From contig NC_091098.1 of the NCBI RefSeq assembly GCF_024713975.1, positions 27,366,816-27,430,815 of the forward strand: a stretch of 64,000 nucleotides of DNA. The letters are read 5' to 3'. Origin of the DNA: Paralichthys olivaceus. Taxonomy: Eukaryota; Chordata; Actinopteri; Pleuronectiformes; Paralichthyidae. A model generated the notes under the pieces. That model saw nothing but the letters and a program-made list of their open reading frames with translations, made no database searches and was not told the origin of the DNA. Below, in pieces: positions 1 through 12,802 of this stretch (position 1 is the first letter of the stretch; each line of letters opens with the position of its first letter). The position numbers and the translations under genes were made by a program.

Positions 1-1
1 T

Positions 2-339
2 CTGGAGGGGTCATGTGACTTGGTGACGGGTCACAGCGTGTGCCGGAGAGGTTTCCAGGGTTACCAGTGCGACCATTGTGCACCAGGATACTTCAACTAC
101 CCGCTCTGCCAACGTAATAAACAACAACAACTAAAGAATCATTCATACGAGACTTGTTTCAACAAATAAATAATATTCTGCCCCCCCCCCCCCCCCCCCC
201 CAGTGTGTGGTTGCAGTGCGGTCGGCTCTCTCCCTGACGGCTGCGATGCGTCAGGTCGCTGTTTGTGCAAACCAGAGTTTCAGGGACCTCGATGTGAACA
301 GTGCAGATCTGGATTCCACTCCTACCCCAACTGTCAAGG

Positions 340-381
<42 letters not shown>

Positions 382-1220
382 CATGCACACACACAGACAC
401 ACACACACACACGCACATGCACACACACAGACACACACACACACACACACACAGACACATGCACGTGGAGAGACAGTCAGTTTGAATGTGTTCCTGCTGA
501 TAAAAAACTTTATATCCCTATATTACATCTGGACTCACACATCTGGACTCACACATCTGGACTCACACATCTGGACTCACACACGCTCACACTTGACTTC
601 CCGCTCATGAAGTGTTAAAGTGCCTCTTTAAGATGTTATGACTCTTTAAAACCTTCAGCCGCTCGTGAGCAGGAATCTAATGGAGTGGTGAAAGTTTTCC
701 ACTGGAAACTTTGTTGAACTTTATTTGTCTTATTTTGTCATGACGTGTCTCGCTTCTCATTTTCCCAGAGTGCACCTGCGATCCTCGCACCTCTCTGGAC
801 ACCAGCTGCACCGCCTCAGGTCACTGTCACTGCCGGCCCAGCTACAGCGGCGCCACATGCGAGCAGTGTGCTCCCGGTTACTATGGTTACCCAGCCTGCA
901 CCCGTAAGTCGCCTGGTGAAAAACACGCCCCTGCACTCAGAAACAGTTCGGAGGCACCTGTGCTGTGTGTCTATCTGCTGGTCCTGTCGCATGTAATCTA
1001 AAGATGTGCTCGACTTTCAAACTCAAATGAAAAGTTAAACTCCATGAATAGAAAGTTAACAGTGCGTCACTGTGTCGCAGCCTGTCAGTGCTCTGCAGAG
1101 GGCTCTCGTTACACCAGCTGTGACCAGGTGACGGGACAGTGTGTGTGTCTGCCCAACGTGGTCGGACTGAGGTGTGACAGCTGTGCACACGGTGCCTACG
1201 GCTTCCCCAACTGCCAGAGT

Positions 1221-1255
<35 letters not shown>

Positions 1256-1769
1256 GACCGCGTCCATCACAATATCAACCTTTTCTTTATTTATCAATGA
1301 ATTTCTGTTTTAATTCTCTCTGATGTTTTTAAAGCTGGTACCTGTCATCCTGCCGGCTCCGTCCAGTACGTGGTGCAGCCTCCGGTCGTAAGTATTTTCT
1401 TTGTCTGTTGAATATTTCACAAACCAAAGAGCTGTGACAGAAGCTGCGGCTTCAATAAAAGATCAAAACTGGAACAAATGGATCAAACCATCTGTTGCTT
1501 GTGGTGTAAAAATAGTTTTCAATACAAAGGTGTCATCAGTTCCTCCATTGAAATCATATTTCAAACCAGTTTTACTTCCTGTTCTATTTTGATTTCACCC
1601 TGACGTCCTGTTTCTGTCAGTCGTGATTTTTGCAGCAGAAATGAACTCATCGTTTTTTCCCTCAGGGTCAGTGTGAGTGTCGTCACAATGTGGAGGGTCC
1701 AGCCTGCGACCAGTGCAAACCTCTGTACTGGAGCCTGTCGTACGACACTCCTGACGGGTGCACCAGTAA

Positions 1770-1842
<73 letters not shown>

Positions 1843-4800
1843 GTAGATGAACTAATGTGTGTGTGCTCCGTCCTGCAGACTGTGAGTGTCACACTGCAGG
1901 GACTCTCAGTGGCGTTGCAGAGTGTGCACAGGTGAGTTCATCCGTCCATTGATTTTAATGTTTGTCTTTATTAATGTTTGTTTTTATTAATGTTTGTTTT
2001 TATTAATGTTTGTCTTTATTAATGTTTGTCTTTATTAATGTTTGTTTTTATTAATGTTTGTCTTTATTAATGTTTGTTTTTATTAATGTTTGTTTTTATT
2101 AATGTTTGTCTTTATTAATGTTTGTTTTTATTAATGTTTGTCTTTATTAATGTTTGTCTTTATTAATGTTTGTTTTTATTAATGTTTGTCTTTATTAATG
2201 TTTGTCTTTATTAATGTTTGTTTTTATTAATGTTTGTTTTTATTAATGTTTGTCTTTATTAATGTTTGTCTTTATTAATGTTTGTTTTTATTGACTATGA
2301 ATGAACATGAAAATTCTGTGATGCAGTTTTCATGTTGGATTTCAGAATTTGTGGTTAACATGAATTAAAACAACATATTGTTTGATTCAGTTGTCGCCAC
2401 CATTGAATGAACAATGTGACGACCGCTGCTGAGGTTTTCTCCGTGTTTCCTGTTCTGGTCTCCGACAGGAAACGGGTCAGTGTCACTGTAAACCAAACGC
2501 CTGCAGCGGAACCTGCTCCACCTGTAAAGATGGATTCTACAACCTGCAGGAGCAAAGCTACTTCGGCTGCCAGGGTTTGTTCATCTGCACGAAGAATAAA
2601 ACAAGTTCTTCTGAAATCAATGTTCACGTGTTGTGTTCACGTGTCGTGTTCACGTGTTGTGTGTGTACTAGGATGCCAGTGTGACATCGGGGGTGCAGCA
2701 GGTCAATCGTGCGGAGAGAGGAACGGCCGCTGTCGCTGCAGACCCAACGTGGAGGGAGCGAAGTGTAACCTGTGAGTTGAACAGCACCTGACACCTGACA
2801 GGAAGTGATGTTTCTGCTTCTCACCTGACGCTGATGTGACTCTGCCTGCAGCCCTCGTCCAGATCACTACTTCCCCGACCTCCACCACCTGAGGTTTGAG
2901 ATCGAGGAGGGGACCATGCTGGACGGACGGCCGGTGAGGTTCGGATACGACCCTCTGGAGTTCAAGGACTTCAGCTGGAGAGGTTACGCTCAGATGACCC
3001 CGATCCAGGTAGGAACTCATTTATCTTTGAACCACGAGAGGATTTCTTCATGATGAAGACAAACTTTAAATACTTTTTGAATATTAAGGAAGTTATGATG
3101 TTTTTATTAACATGTTAAACTCTGCAGGTTTCTGTATGTTTATTTTTGTGACTGTGGCCCCTCGTTGCTCCGCCCACTCCTCGACTGCATGTGTGGATGT
3201 TTAAAAAGATGATGAATGTGACGAAGATGATGGAGGTGATGGTGCTAAGCTCTTTTATTTTGGTGTGGTTTCTCTTCCTGTCTTTTCTGGACTCCTCTTC
3301 ACTCATCTCCTTGTCTGTTTCCTCCCTCCTTCTTCTTCTTCTTCTTCTCTTTATTACTGAATATCTCACACCTCCTCCTCTTCTTCAATCTCTTCCCTCC
3401 CTCTCTCGCCGTCTCCATCTCCTGTCTTCCCACTTCCTCTTCCTGCCTGCTGCCTTGCTCGCTGGTCCCTCGTCAGTCCAAGGTGTTGGTGTCGGTGTCT
3501 GTCGGCTCTCCAGACCTCTTCCATGTGGTGCTGCGTTACGCCAACAGGGGGGGTTCTGATGTTCTGGGCCGGGTGTCGGTGATCGAGGACGGCCGGAACT
3601 ACCGCTGTGGTAACTGTGAGTTCTGCTTCTCCTCTTCCTCATCTTTCATCACCTACTCCAGGCTGATGAGGAAGAGGACTCTCTCTCCTCCACTTCTTCT
3701 GTCTTTTCTTCCTCGTCTGTCAGAGGACACAGACGGTGGGGGGGGTTCATACATCATGTTTTGTGTGTGTGTAGAAAAAGTTTTTAAATATGTTGAACAA
3801 CACATTTTACATCAACAAATCGTTTTTATACATTAAATATATATATATAATAAATATATAATATGTATATATAATATTTAAATATTTCTGAAACTTTTTA
3901 TATTCGTTCAAACTATTTCTAAAGCTAAAAAAACATTTTGACATATGAACAAACTATTTCTCTACTTACAAACTTTTTTTACACACAAAGATGATGTTTC
4001 ACTTCATAACTTCACAAGCACGAGATCAGTGACTTGTTAAAGTGTCGGTGGTCGTTTTAAACGACTGATGGTGGCGGCTCTCGGCTCTCGGCTCTCAGCT
4101 CTCGACCCTCGGCCCTCGACCCTCGGCCCTCGCTCTGTCCTCTCTCACCTTCAGGGGCCACAGATCAAATTAAAGACGGAGGACTCACGTCTCTCGTTTC
4201 TTCCTCTCCTCCTCTTCCTCTCCTCCTCTTCCTCTCCCCACTCGTTCCCCCGCTCGCCCTGTAGACGGCCGTGAAGCTTCAGGTTCACGTGAGCGAGGCC
4301 GACGTCTATCTGACTCGTTTCATCCTCAGATATTTAAACTCTGAGGGCGACACCTCCAGTGGTAAAATAACAGCCTATCAGGTGAACCGCAGAGGTACGT
4401 CCCCCCCGCTCACAGGAGAAAAACAGCTCGGACGAGTCTTCTTGTTACATTTCTGTGTATTTATACAATTATATTGTAGTTTTTTATAAAATGAATTAAG
4501 TCGAGTGTAAAGCTTTAATAATCTGCAGATAATCAGTATCACTGTTGTTCTTTGCTGATATGAAAACAAAGATAATCTAGTATCTGAAATATTTTACTCC
4601 CTCACATCTGGTTCAGCCCCAAAGAATCTAGTAGTTTTACTGCTTCTTACTTATGTTTTTGTACTTCTGATGTAGTATCACTGACTCTGTGTTGTGTTTC
4701 AGTTCTGACTCTGAAATTGTGTGTGGATGTTTTGCAGGTTCAGAACAATCCAAACAAATCGTCTTCGCTCCGAGTGCAGAGCCGACCTTCGTCAACGTTC

Positions 4801-4884
4801 CACAGAATAACTTTGTGGAGCCGTTTGTCCTGAACCCGGGAACCTGGACTGTTGTTATTGAGGCCGAGGGAATCCTGCTGGTGA

Positions 4885-4963
<79 letters not shown>

Positions 4964-6060
4964 TTGTTTGTTTGATTCATCGTGTTTGTTGTCGGGTCAC
5001 AGTCGCTCTGCTCACACTCTGTCTGACCCTCAGGATTATTTGGTCCTGTTGCCCAGCGCCTACTACGAAGCTCCCATCCTGCAGATCAAGGTCACAGAAC
5101 CCTGCACCTACAGCTCCGCCCCCGACGCCGACCACAAGTAAATACACACACCAGACGCTCCACGTGTCTCAATGCTCAGCTGGAGGGCACAGTCGGTGTC
5201 AAACCCTCACCTCCTGTTCACTTTGTGTGAAGTTACTTCCTGTGACAATGGATACTGAACTTTGACCCACGATGTTCACTTTAAACCTCTCTCTCTCTCT
5301 CTCTCTGTCTGTCTGTCTGTCTCTCTGTCTGTCTCTCTGTCTGTCTCTCTGTCTGTCTGTCTCTCCAGCTGTCTGCAGTACAGGTATCTCTCTCTGGACT
5401 CCTTCCCCTCCATCTCTGGCAACGACGCCAGCTGCCGCAGCGACAACCACCTGCCCCGCCCCTGCCCAACTGAGCGGGTCACCCCACGCCACCCGGACAT
5501 GGCGGTGTGCAGCGGCTATGATGTGAGCGTGTGAACAGGGACATTGATCGACGAGGTTCAAACCTGCAACATGACATTTAATGAATACGCGTCTTTGCGC
5601 TGCAGATCAACGTGGAGCTGCGCGGCCGCCTCTCGTCTCCGGGGGAACACGTCCTGGTGGTGGAATATTCCAGCGAAGAAGAACTGCCCCAGACTCTGTC
5701 TGTGGTCGTGAACGCACCGGGATCCCGAACGCACCAGCACAGTGTCACCCTGCTGCACTGCAAATACAGGTACACACATTACTTTGAAGGGAACTTCAGG
5801 TTTTATGGAGCAGAACATGATTAAAGAAGTTGGATTTGTTTTCAGTGGAAATAACTAATTGTCGTTTATGCTTTTATGAAATTGGATCCTTGTGTTTTTA
5901 CCTAATAAATGATGATTTAATATATTTGACATGAAACTGTAGATTAGAGTGTGGACACCCGACCCGGGGTTCTGTCGTCCTCTGTGCAGGTGAAGAGACG
6001 AGTCCGTGGTTTGTTGTGGACTCAGCTGCTTCACAGTTTACTGTCAACACGTCTTAATCA

Positions 6061-6107
<47 letters not shown>

Positions 6108-9100
6108 TGTGTGCGTGTCTGTGTGTGTGTGTGTGCGTGCAGCTTCCTGTGTCGAGTCGTTGCCATCGATGCACAGAACCGAGTGGCCGTCTTCTCTCTT
6201 CCCGCCAACGCTGAGGTCCAGCTCATCTCTGACCGAGCCAGCTTCTTCCTGGTGAGACCCGGGTCACATGATCTCTCCCGAAGGTCACATGATGATGATC
6301 TCACTTTAAACTTGTTCTCCGACGCATGAGAGAATAAAATAAATATTTTTTTCCCCCTGAAATATATAAAAATGTAGTTTTGTTGATACAATAAACTCAC
6401 ATGATATTACATCACATGTTTAGTGCATGATAATCACACGTGATAATCACACGTGATAATCACACGTGATAATCACACGTGATAATCATGTGCATGTACA
6501 CATTAGCTTTGAGTTTAAACCTTTAAATCTCAACAACAACATTTCATTTCTAATTGAATGAATGAATGTTTTGATGGGTGATTTAATTGATTGTTTAAAG
6601 TTGATCGATCTGTCTCCTCACCTGCAGCACAACATCGTCCTGGTGCCTGAAGACCAGTTCACCATGGAGCTGGTTGAACCAAAGATTCACTGCATCAGCA
6701 CCAACGGACAGTTCTCACCTGACAGGTACAGTCTCGCCGCCTGTTTGAACTTAAATCCAACATGAAGAAGAAGAAGTGTCTGACTCATCGCCTCTCGCTG
6801 CTCTGGCCTCAGGTCCTCCTGCGCCCCCTCGCGCTTCCGGACGCCGTCGGACTCTCTGGTCCTGAAGGACGGACAGAGCTCGTCCACGCAGGAGCCGGTC
6901 CAGGACGCCGCTGCTCCGCCTCCTCAGCCGCTCCGCCAGAGAGACGAGCCGGCCTGGACGGGAGGAGACGCACCTCTGCACGGAGTGGACAGCAGCGACC
7001 ACGTCAGACTGGACTCTCTGCAGGTACAGATTATTTCAGGACTAACTGCACAGCAAGGATTCTTCTTCTTCTTAATCTGATCCTAAACTAATCAGATTAT
7101 GAAAAAGAAAAACTTCGTTCTGGATATTTCTCATTTCTTCCCTCGTATCTGGATATTTCACTCTTTTCTTTGTCTCCTCCTCCAGAATGCCGCAGTGTTC
7201 TCGACTCGTGTCCACACCCTGGGACGTTACGTCTTCATCCTCCACTACCACCAGCCTCTTCACCCGACCTATCCTGTGCAGGTCTACATCAACGGAGGAC
7301 GAATCTGGCAAGGTGACGTCCCACTCACAGAATCCATACGATGTCCTGAGAATAAAAATCTGCTGCAGAAGAAATTCAGTGAAACAAAGCAAACGTATAA
7401 ATAAATAAAGCTTTTCTCTCCAGGCCACGCCAACGCCTCCTTCTGTCCGCACGCGTACGGCTGCCGCAACGTCCTGATCTCAGAGAACCAGATCATTCTG
7501 GACGTGACCGACCACGAGGTCTTCATCACCGTGCAGATCCCTGCAGGAAAGACTCTGTGGCTGGTTCGTGTTCCCGCTCCACTCTTTTCTGCACTTTGTT
7601 TTATTTTAGCGTAAAGACGACGTACGTTCAAATGGTTTCATGATTTCCACAATAAAACTTCTTCGTACATTTTTAAAGACGCTTCAGTTTCTCTGGTGCA
7701 GTCGAGTCCTGAAGACGTTAACTAAAGTAATAATGAAATATAAGTGTTGAAGCTGTTTTATTTAGAACACGTTAAAGCGTCATGTATGACCCCAGATGTT
7801 GAACGTCTCCTGACGTGTGTGTTTGCAGGATTACGTGCTGGTTGTTCCTCAGTCCAGCTACAGCTCCAGTTACCTGAGCGAGGAGCCTCTGGACAAATCC
7901 TACGACTTCATCAGCAACTGTGGCCAAAACAGTTTCTACATCAAGTCAGTATCTTATCACAGGTTTCACACGCGTCACTTTCATAATAAAAGTCGTCTGC
8001 TGACTCCTCCTCTCTCGTCGACCTCAGTCCCGCCACCGCCTCCAGGTTCTGTCTCGGCTCGGCCGTGTCGCTGTCGGCCTTCTTCAACAACGGGGCGATG
8101 CCGTGCGCTTGTCACGAGGTCGGAGCAGAGAGCGACACCTGCGACACGTTCGGCGGTCAGTGCCGCTGCAGACCCAATGTGATTGGCCGGGACTGCTCCA
8201 TGTGCGCCACGGGCTACTGGGGATTCCCCAACTGCAGACGTGAGTTTTACTTTTCAGACATGAAGGAAAATATCCAGAAAACAGGGTCCGGACATTTTCT
8301 GGAGTTCATCACGCAGCAGAGACTCACTCTGACGTTTGACCAGGGGGCTGACAGGAAGTCACCGACTCGGACATTTGTGTTGCCCTTTGGAAAGTTTCTG
8401 GAAAATGGCCGAAGTTCAGCGTTTGTCTGAAAGCAGCTTTAATTCCTTAGAAAAGTGGAACTTTTATTCTATGATTCTATGATCATTATGTGATTTTATC
8501 ATCAGTGGCAGTTTTCTAATATAAAACTCGTAACTTAACAGATATTCAGTTTTATCCTTTCTGTCCTTTTTGCTTTTGAACTGAATTTACTGAGATGAAT
8601 CAAATTAAAAACGTGGTGAAAGAAATAAAACGATGTCAAACTGATATTAATAATTTACAGAGTTGAAGAAAATGTTGTGATGGTTTAAGTTAAAATCAAA
8701 GAAATGTCTTTTTTCTGAAGAGTAAGAAACAATCAGAGACTTGGTTCTGATGGATTTCCTCTCGTCTCTGCTGCAGCTTGTAACTGTGGCAGCAGGTTGT
8801 GTGAACCTGTGACCGGCGACTGCATCTGTCCTCCGAGGACGCTGCGGCCCGAGTGCACCCAGTGTGAGCCCCAGACGTTTGGCTGCCACCCGCTGGTGGG
8901 ATGTGAGGTCTGCAACTGCTCCCGGCCCGGCATCGACTCCCCTGACGTCAGCTGTGACACTCTGAGTGGACAGTGCAGGTAAAGACTCAGAGTCAAACAT
9001 CACCTCACGTTCCCTCTGCTCAGATGGGATTCAGCTCCATCTCACATGTCGGGCGTCTCTCTGGTGCCTGTCTCTTTAGTTCCTGTCTCTTTGGGACCTG

Positions 9101-11565
9101 TCTCTTTAGTTCCTGTCTCTTTAGTTCCTGTCTCTTTAGTTCCTGTCTCTTTAGTTCCTGTCTCTTTAGTTCCTGTCTCTTTGGGACCTGTCTCTTTAGT
9201 TCCTGTCTCTTTGGGACCTGTCTCTTTAGTTCCTGTCTCTTTAGTTCCTGTCTCTTTGGGACCTGTCTCTTTAGTTCCTGTCTCTTTAGTTCCTGTCTCT
9301 TTAGTTCCTGTCTCTTTAGTTCCTGTCTCTTTAGTTCCTGTCTCTTTGGGACCTGTCTCTTTAGTTCCTGTCTCTTTAGTTCCTGTCTCTTTGGGACCTG
9401 TCTCTTTAGTTCCTGTCTCTTTAGTTCCTGTCTCTTTAGTTCCTGTCTCTTTGGGACCTGTCTCTTTAGTTCCTGTCTCTTCAGTTCCTGTCTCTTTGGG
9501 ACCTGTCTCTTTGGGACCTGTCTCTTTAGTTCCTGTCTCTTCAGTTCCTGTCTCTTCAGTTCCTGTCTCTTTGGGACCTGTCTCTTTGGGACCCTTTTCC
9601 TGAAGAACAACAACACAGCAGCTGTCTGTCTTCGTCCGTCTGTCTGGAATATTGTACTCAGCCGGTCTCCTCTGGGACCTGAGCCTGGACGAGCTGAAGA
9701 CATCAGATAGAGACTGAACTTCTTGAACTGAATGAACTCCAGGAGGATCGTCTCTCGTCGACATCACTTCACAGAAACACATTGAAATGAATCGTGTGTT
9801 TTACTTCATCCTGACGAGTCGTCGCTGCAGAGACCGGAGCGCTCACTGCTGATCTCTGAACCACTCTGGAGGAATGTGGCTGCTCTGTCTCGACAAGACC
9901 AGGATGTAAAGCTGAAACTATTTCTCTGCCTAAAGGCTTTCATCAGTCAAGACGCTGCCAGCAGCTGGCATTACCACACACACACGCACACACGCACGCA
10001 CGCACACACACACACACGGTTTTTAATTCTCAAGCAAAACGTCCATCAGCGATGTCACTTGTGCTTCGAGTGCGAGCTGGAGCCAATCCCTGCTGGCGAG
10101 AGGCGGAGTTCACCCGGACAGGTCGCCAGCGTATCACAGGGCCGACAGATGATGTCGAGTCTCTGACCTGTGGGAGGAAACATGTGAACCCCGGGATTCA
10201 AACCAAGAACCTTCTTGCTGACAGTGCTAACCACCACACAACCAATCACTGACACTGTTCCTGTTTTTCCCTCCAGGTGTAAGAACAACATCGTCGGGCG
10301 TCAGTGTGACCGCTGTGCCCCTGGTTTCTATGGTTACCCCAACTGCAGGCCATGTGACTGCAACGAGGCGGGAACCGAGGAGGAAGTGTGTGACTCCTTC
10401 ACGGGACAGTGTCTGTGCAAGGTGGGACACACACACACACACACACATGAACACACACATGAACACACACGTCCTCACCTGCTGTGTGTCCTCCCCCTGT
10501 AGGAGAACGTCCAGGGTCCTCGCTGTGATCAGTGCAGGGTTGGTACGTTCCACTTGGACCCGACGAACCCGAAAGGCTGCACCAGCTGCTTCTGCTTCGG
10601 AGCCACGGACCGATGCCGCAGCTCAGACAAGAGACGCACTGAGGTCAGAAGTAGTGTTGGCTCGATGATGTCGTTACAGTGTGCGCACCACAACACATCG
10701 GTCGGTGAGTCCTGCTGGAGCTTTGCCCTCGTTCACTCGTTCATCTGCTGCAGATCATGGACATGGTGGGCTGGGTGCTGCTGGGAGCCGACAGACAGGA
10801 GGTACCGGTGGTGGTGTATCCCGGCCAGGACCTGGTGGAGGCCGACCTCAGCGACGTACCCGACGTCTACCAGGATCTCCACTGGCACGCACCAAAGACT
10901 TACCTGGGAGACAAGGTGAGACCTTCACAGGTGGAGACGGTAAATCTTTACTTCCAGATCCACAAACATTCACACATTCAAAGTTGAGCCTGAACGAAAG
11001 TCTTCAGGAGTTTTATCAAACATCTGCACAAACATGTTATCTGGAGGCTCAGACGAGAGGTTTGATCCCAGAGGATGTTTGGTCTCATCCTGTTTCGCTT
11101 CACAAACCGACTTCAGATGTCGTCTCTGCCAAAACCCGCATCGGCACAGAAATGTAGATATTTGATGTTTTCGCAGAGAAGAACTGAGACTCTGAATATT
11201 GTTGTTGTCTGGATGATGAGATTAAACTGTCCTGAGGTCAGTGTTTGTTCTAAACCTCAATGTTCTGTTGCTCTGAGCTGAAACTGGAGAAGAGACCTGG
11301 ACTCAGTCCACAGAACCTGAGCTGGAGAAAAGTTCTTATGTTTATTCACATTTGATTCATATTGAACGTATGAAACTAAATCCAACACGACACTTTATCA
11401 GACCCTGAACATCGTGTGACGCTCTTACATCTGAACCCTCCGTCCTCCAGGTCTCGTCCTACGGAGGTTTCCTCAGGTATCGTCTCCACACTCAGACCAT
11501 GAGAGGGGACGTGTTGTCTCTGCCGGTAGAATCCTCCAGACCTGACATCATCCTCAAGGTACACA

Positions 11566-11606
<41 letters not shown>

Positions 11607-11665
11607 GCATCGTATCACTGTAACCCAGTATCAAGATGAAACAGATCCTGTCTGTGTTATAAATA

Positions 11666-11727
<62 letters not shown>

Positions 11728-12760
11728 CGTGCTCGTCCACAGGGGAACCAGATGAGCCTGGTGTTCATGGAGAGAGAGTACTCTTCACCTGAGGAGCCTC
11801 ACCTGGGAATCGTTCACATGGTCGAGGTAACGTCATGTGACTTTAACCTCTCCACTGCCACCTACTGCTGATGTGAGACATTACACAGTACAGACGTTGA
11901 TCCTGAGTAATAATCTTCCTCCTCCTCCTCCTCCTCCTCCTCACAGGGAAGTTTCCGTCACGCTCAGACGGGGAACTCTGTGTCTCGGGAGGAGCTGATG
12001 ATGGTTCTGGTCGGTCTGGAGTCGCTGCAGGTCCGAGCCATCCACTCCCAGTCGGCTCACTCCGTGTCGCTGCGCGGCGCCGTGCTGGAGGGCGCTGAGA
12101 GCCTGCCCACCGGTCGCCATGCCAACAACGTGGAGATCTGCATGTGTCCAGCCAACTACCTGGGAGACTCGTGTCAGGTGAGCGGCTCAGATCCAGTTAG
12201 TTCTGGATCCAGGAGAAGTTTGTGATCAAAGAATCACGTTAACAAGTTCAATGAATTAAAGTTTGAAGTCGTCACATTCAGAGTTGAAATGTTTCTCTGT
12301 GTTCTGATGCTGACATGAGTCGATGAATCGTTAGAGTCGGTGACGGCAGCTGTTTCCTCTCCTCCCTGCAGAAATGTGCTCCAGGTTTCTACAGAGACAC
12401 CATCGGCCTGTTCCTGGGGAAGTGTGTCCCCTGTAACTGCAACGGACACTCGGACCGGTGTCTGGACGGATCTGGAGTCTGTGAGGTGAGAATCATCCCG
12501 AGCGAACTTTGGTTCTGTTTTTAAAAACGGATGAGTCACCGTCCGGTCTTCTGTCCGTCCCTCAGGACTGTCGACACAACACGGCGGGCGACCACTGTGA
12601 GAAGTGTCAGGGCGGTTTCCTTGGCAACAATAGCGTAGACGGACAGGCGGTGTCCTGCTCCAGCTGTCCCTGTCCACTGAGGGTCTCGTCCAACAAGTCA
12701 GTTCTGTTTACTCTCGTGGTTTCTTCCATTCTCACCTCGTGATTATCTGTTCAAACCTGC

Positions 12761-12802
<42 letters not shown>

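Larger units (their letters stand above)
2..2771 (+). other. lama5: lama5 exons for N-terminal laminin EGF-like repeats
   Basis: Exons: 2-113 (partial), 204-338, 769-903, 1081-1218, 1335-1387, 1666-1765, 1879-1931, 2469-2574, 2672-2771. They show the eight-cysteine laminin EGF pattern, for example [15 protein letters not shown] at the end of 204-338 and [14 protein letters not shown] at the end of 769-903. Most junctions are phase 1, as in laminin LE arrays. The short exons 1335-1387 and 1879-1931 (53 nt each) split single repeats. These modules form the rod of the short arm. The first exon is cut by the window edge and is read in frame from base 2. Confidence 0.93.
2852..8090 (+). other. lama5: lama5 exons for the alpha-5-specific domain IV region
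   Basis: Exons: 2852-3008, 3477-3615 (or the alternative 4265-4394), 4738-4880, 5034-5137, 5369-5522, 5606-5769, 6143-6251, 6628-6725, 6813-7023, 7186-7312, 7424-7563, 7829-7944 and the start of 8028-8239. Motifs that match vertebrate alpha-5 include [63 protein letters not shown] and [12 protein letters not shown]. Exon 6813-7023 encodes a Ser/Pro/Asp-rich linker (PPPQPL and acidic stretches) with low conservation, separating two globular halves. Donors at 7564 (GTTCGT) and 2575 (GTTTGT) are weak but kept by frame. This domain sits in the short arm of laminin-511. Confidence 0.92.
8028..10643 (+). other. lama5: lama5 exons for middle laminin EGF-like repeats
   Basis: Exons: 8028-8239, 8777-8978, 10277-10421, 10503-10643. 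The EGF-like part begins at [20 protein letters not shown]. It includes [31 protein letters not shown] and [10 protein letters not shown], the last being the usual transition into the laminin IV type A domain. The intron 8240-8776 (537 bases) shows nothing recognisable. The intron 8979-10276 holds a large minisatellite and a dispersed repeat, listed separately. Confidence 0.93.

Noticed and set aside
159..618. Short ORFs rich in Thr-His or Cys-Val around CA/TG repeats here and throughout the window
   Set aside because: Dinucleotide repeats are open in several frames; real exons adjoining them are annotated instead.
3191..3559. 122-codon ORF with a hydrophobic start overlapping lama5 exon 3477-3615
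   Set aside because: In a different frame from the laminin exon and made of an intronic T/C-rich tract.
9020..9782. Open frames of 180-246 codons on both strands
   Set aside because: They are translations of the 15-bp intronic minisatellite; the flanking laminin exons splice over it.
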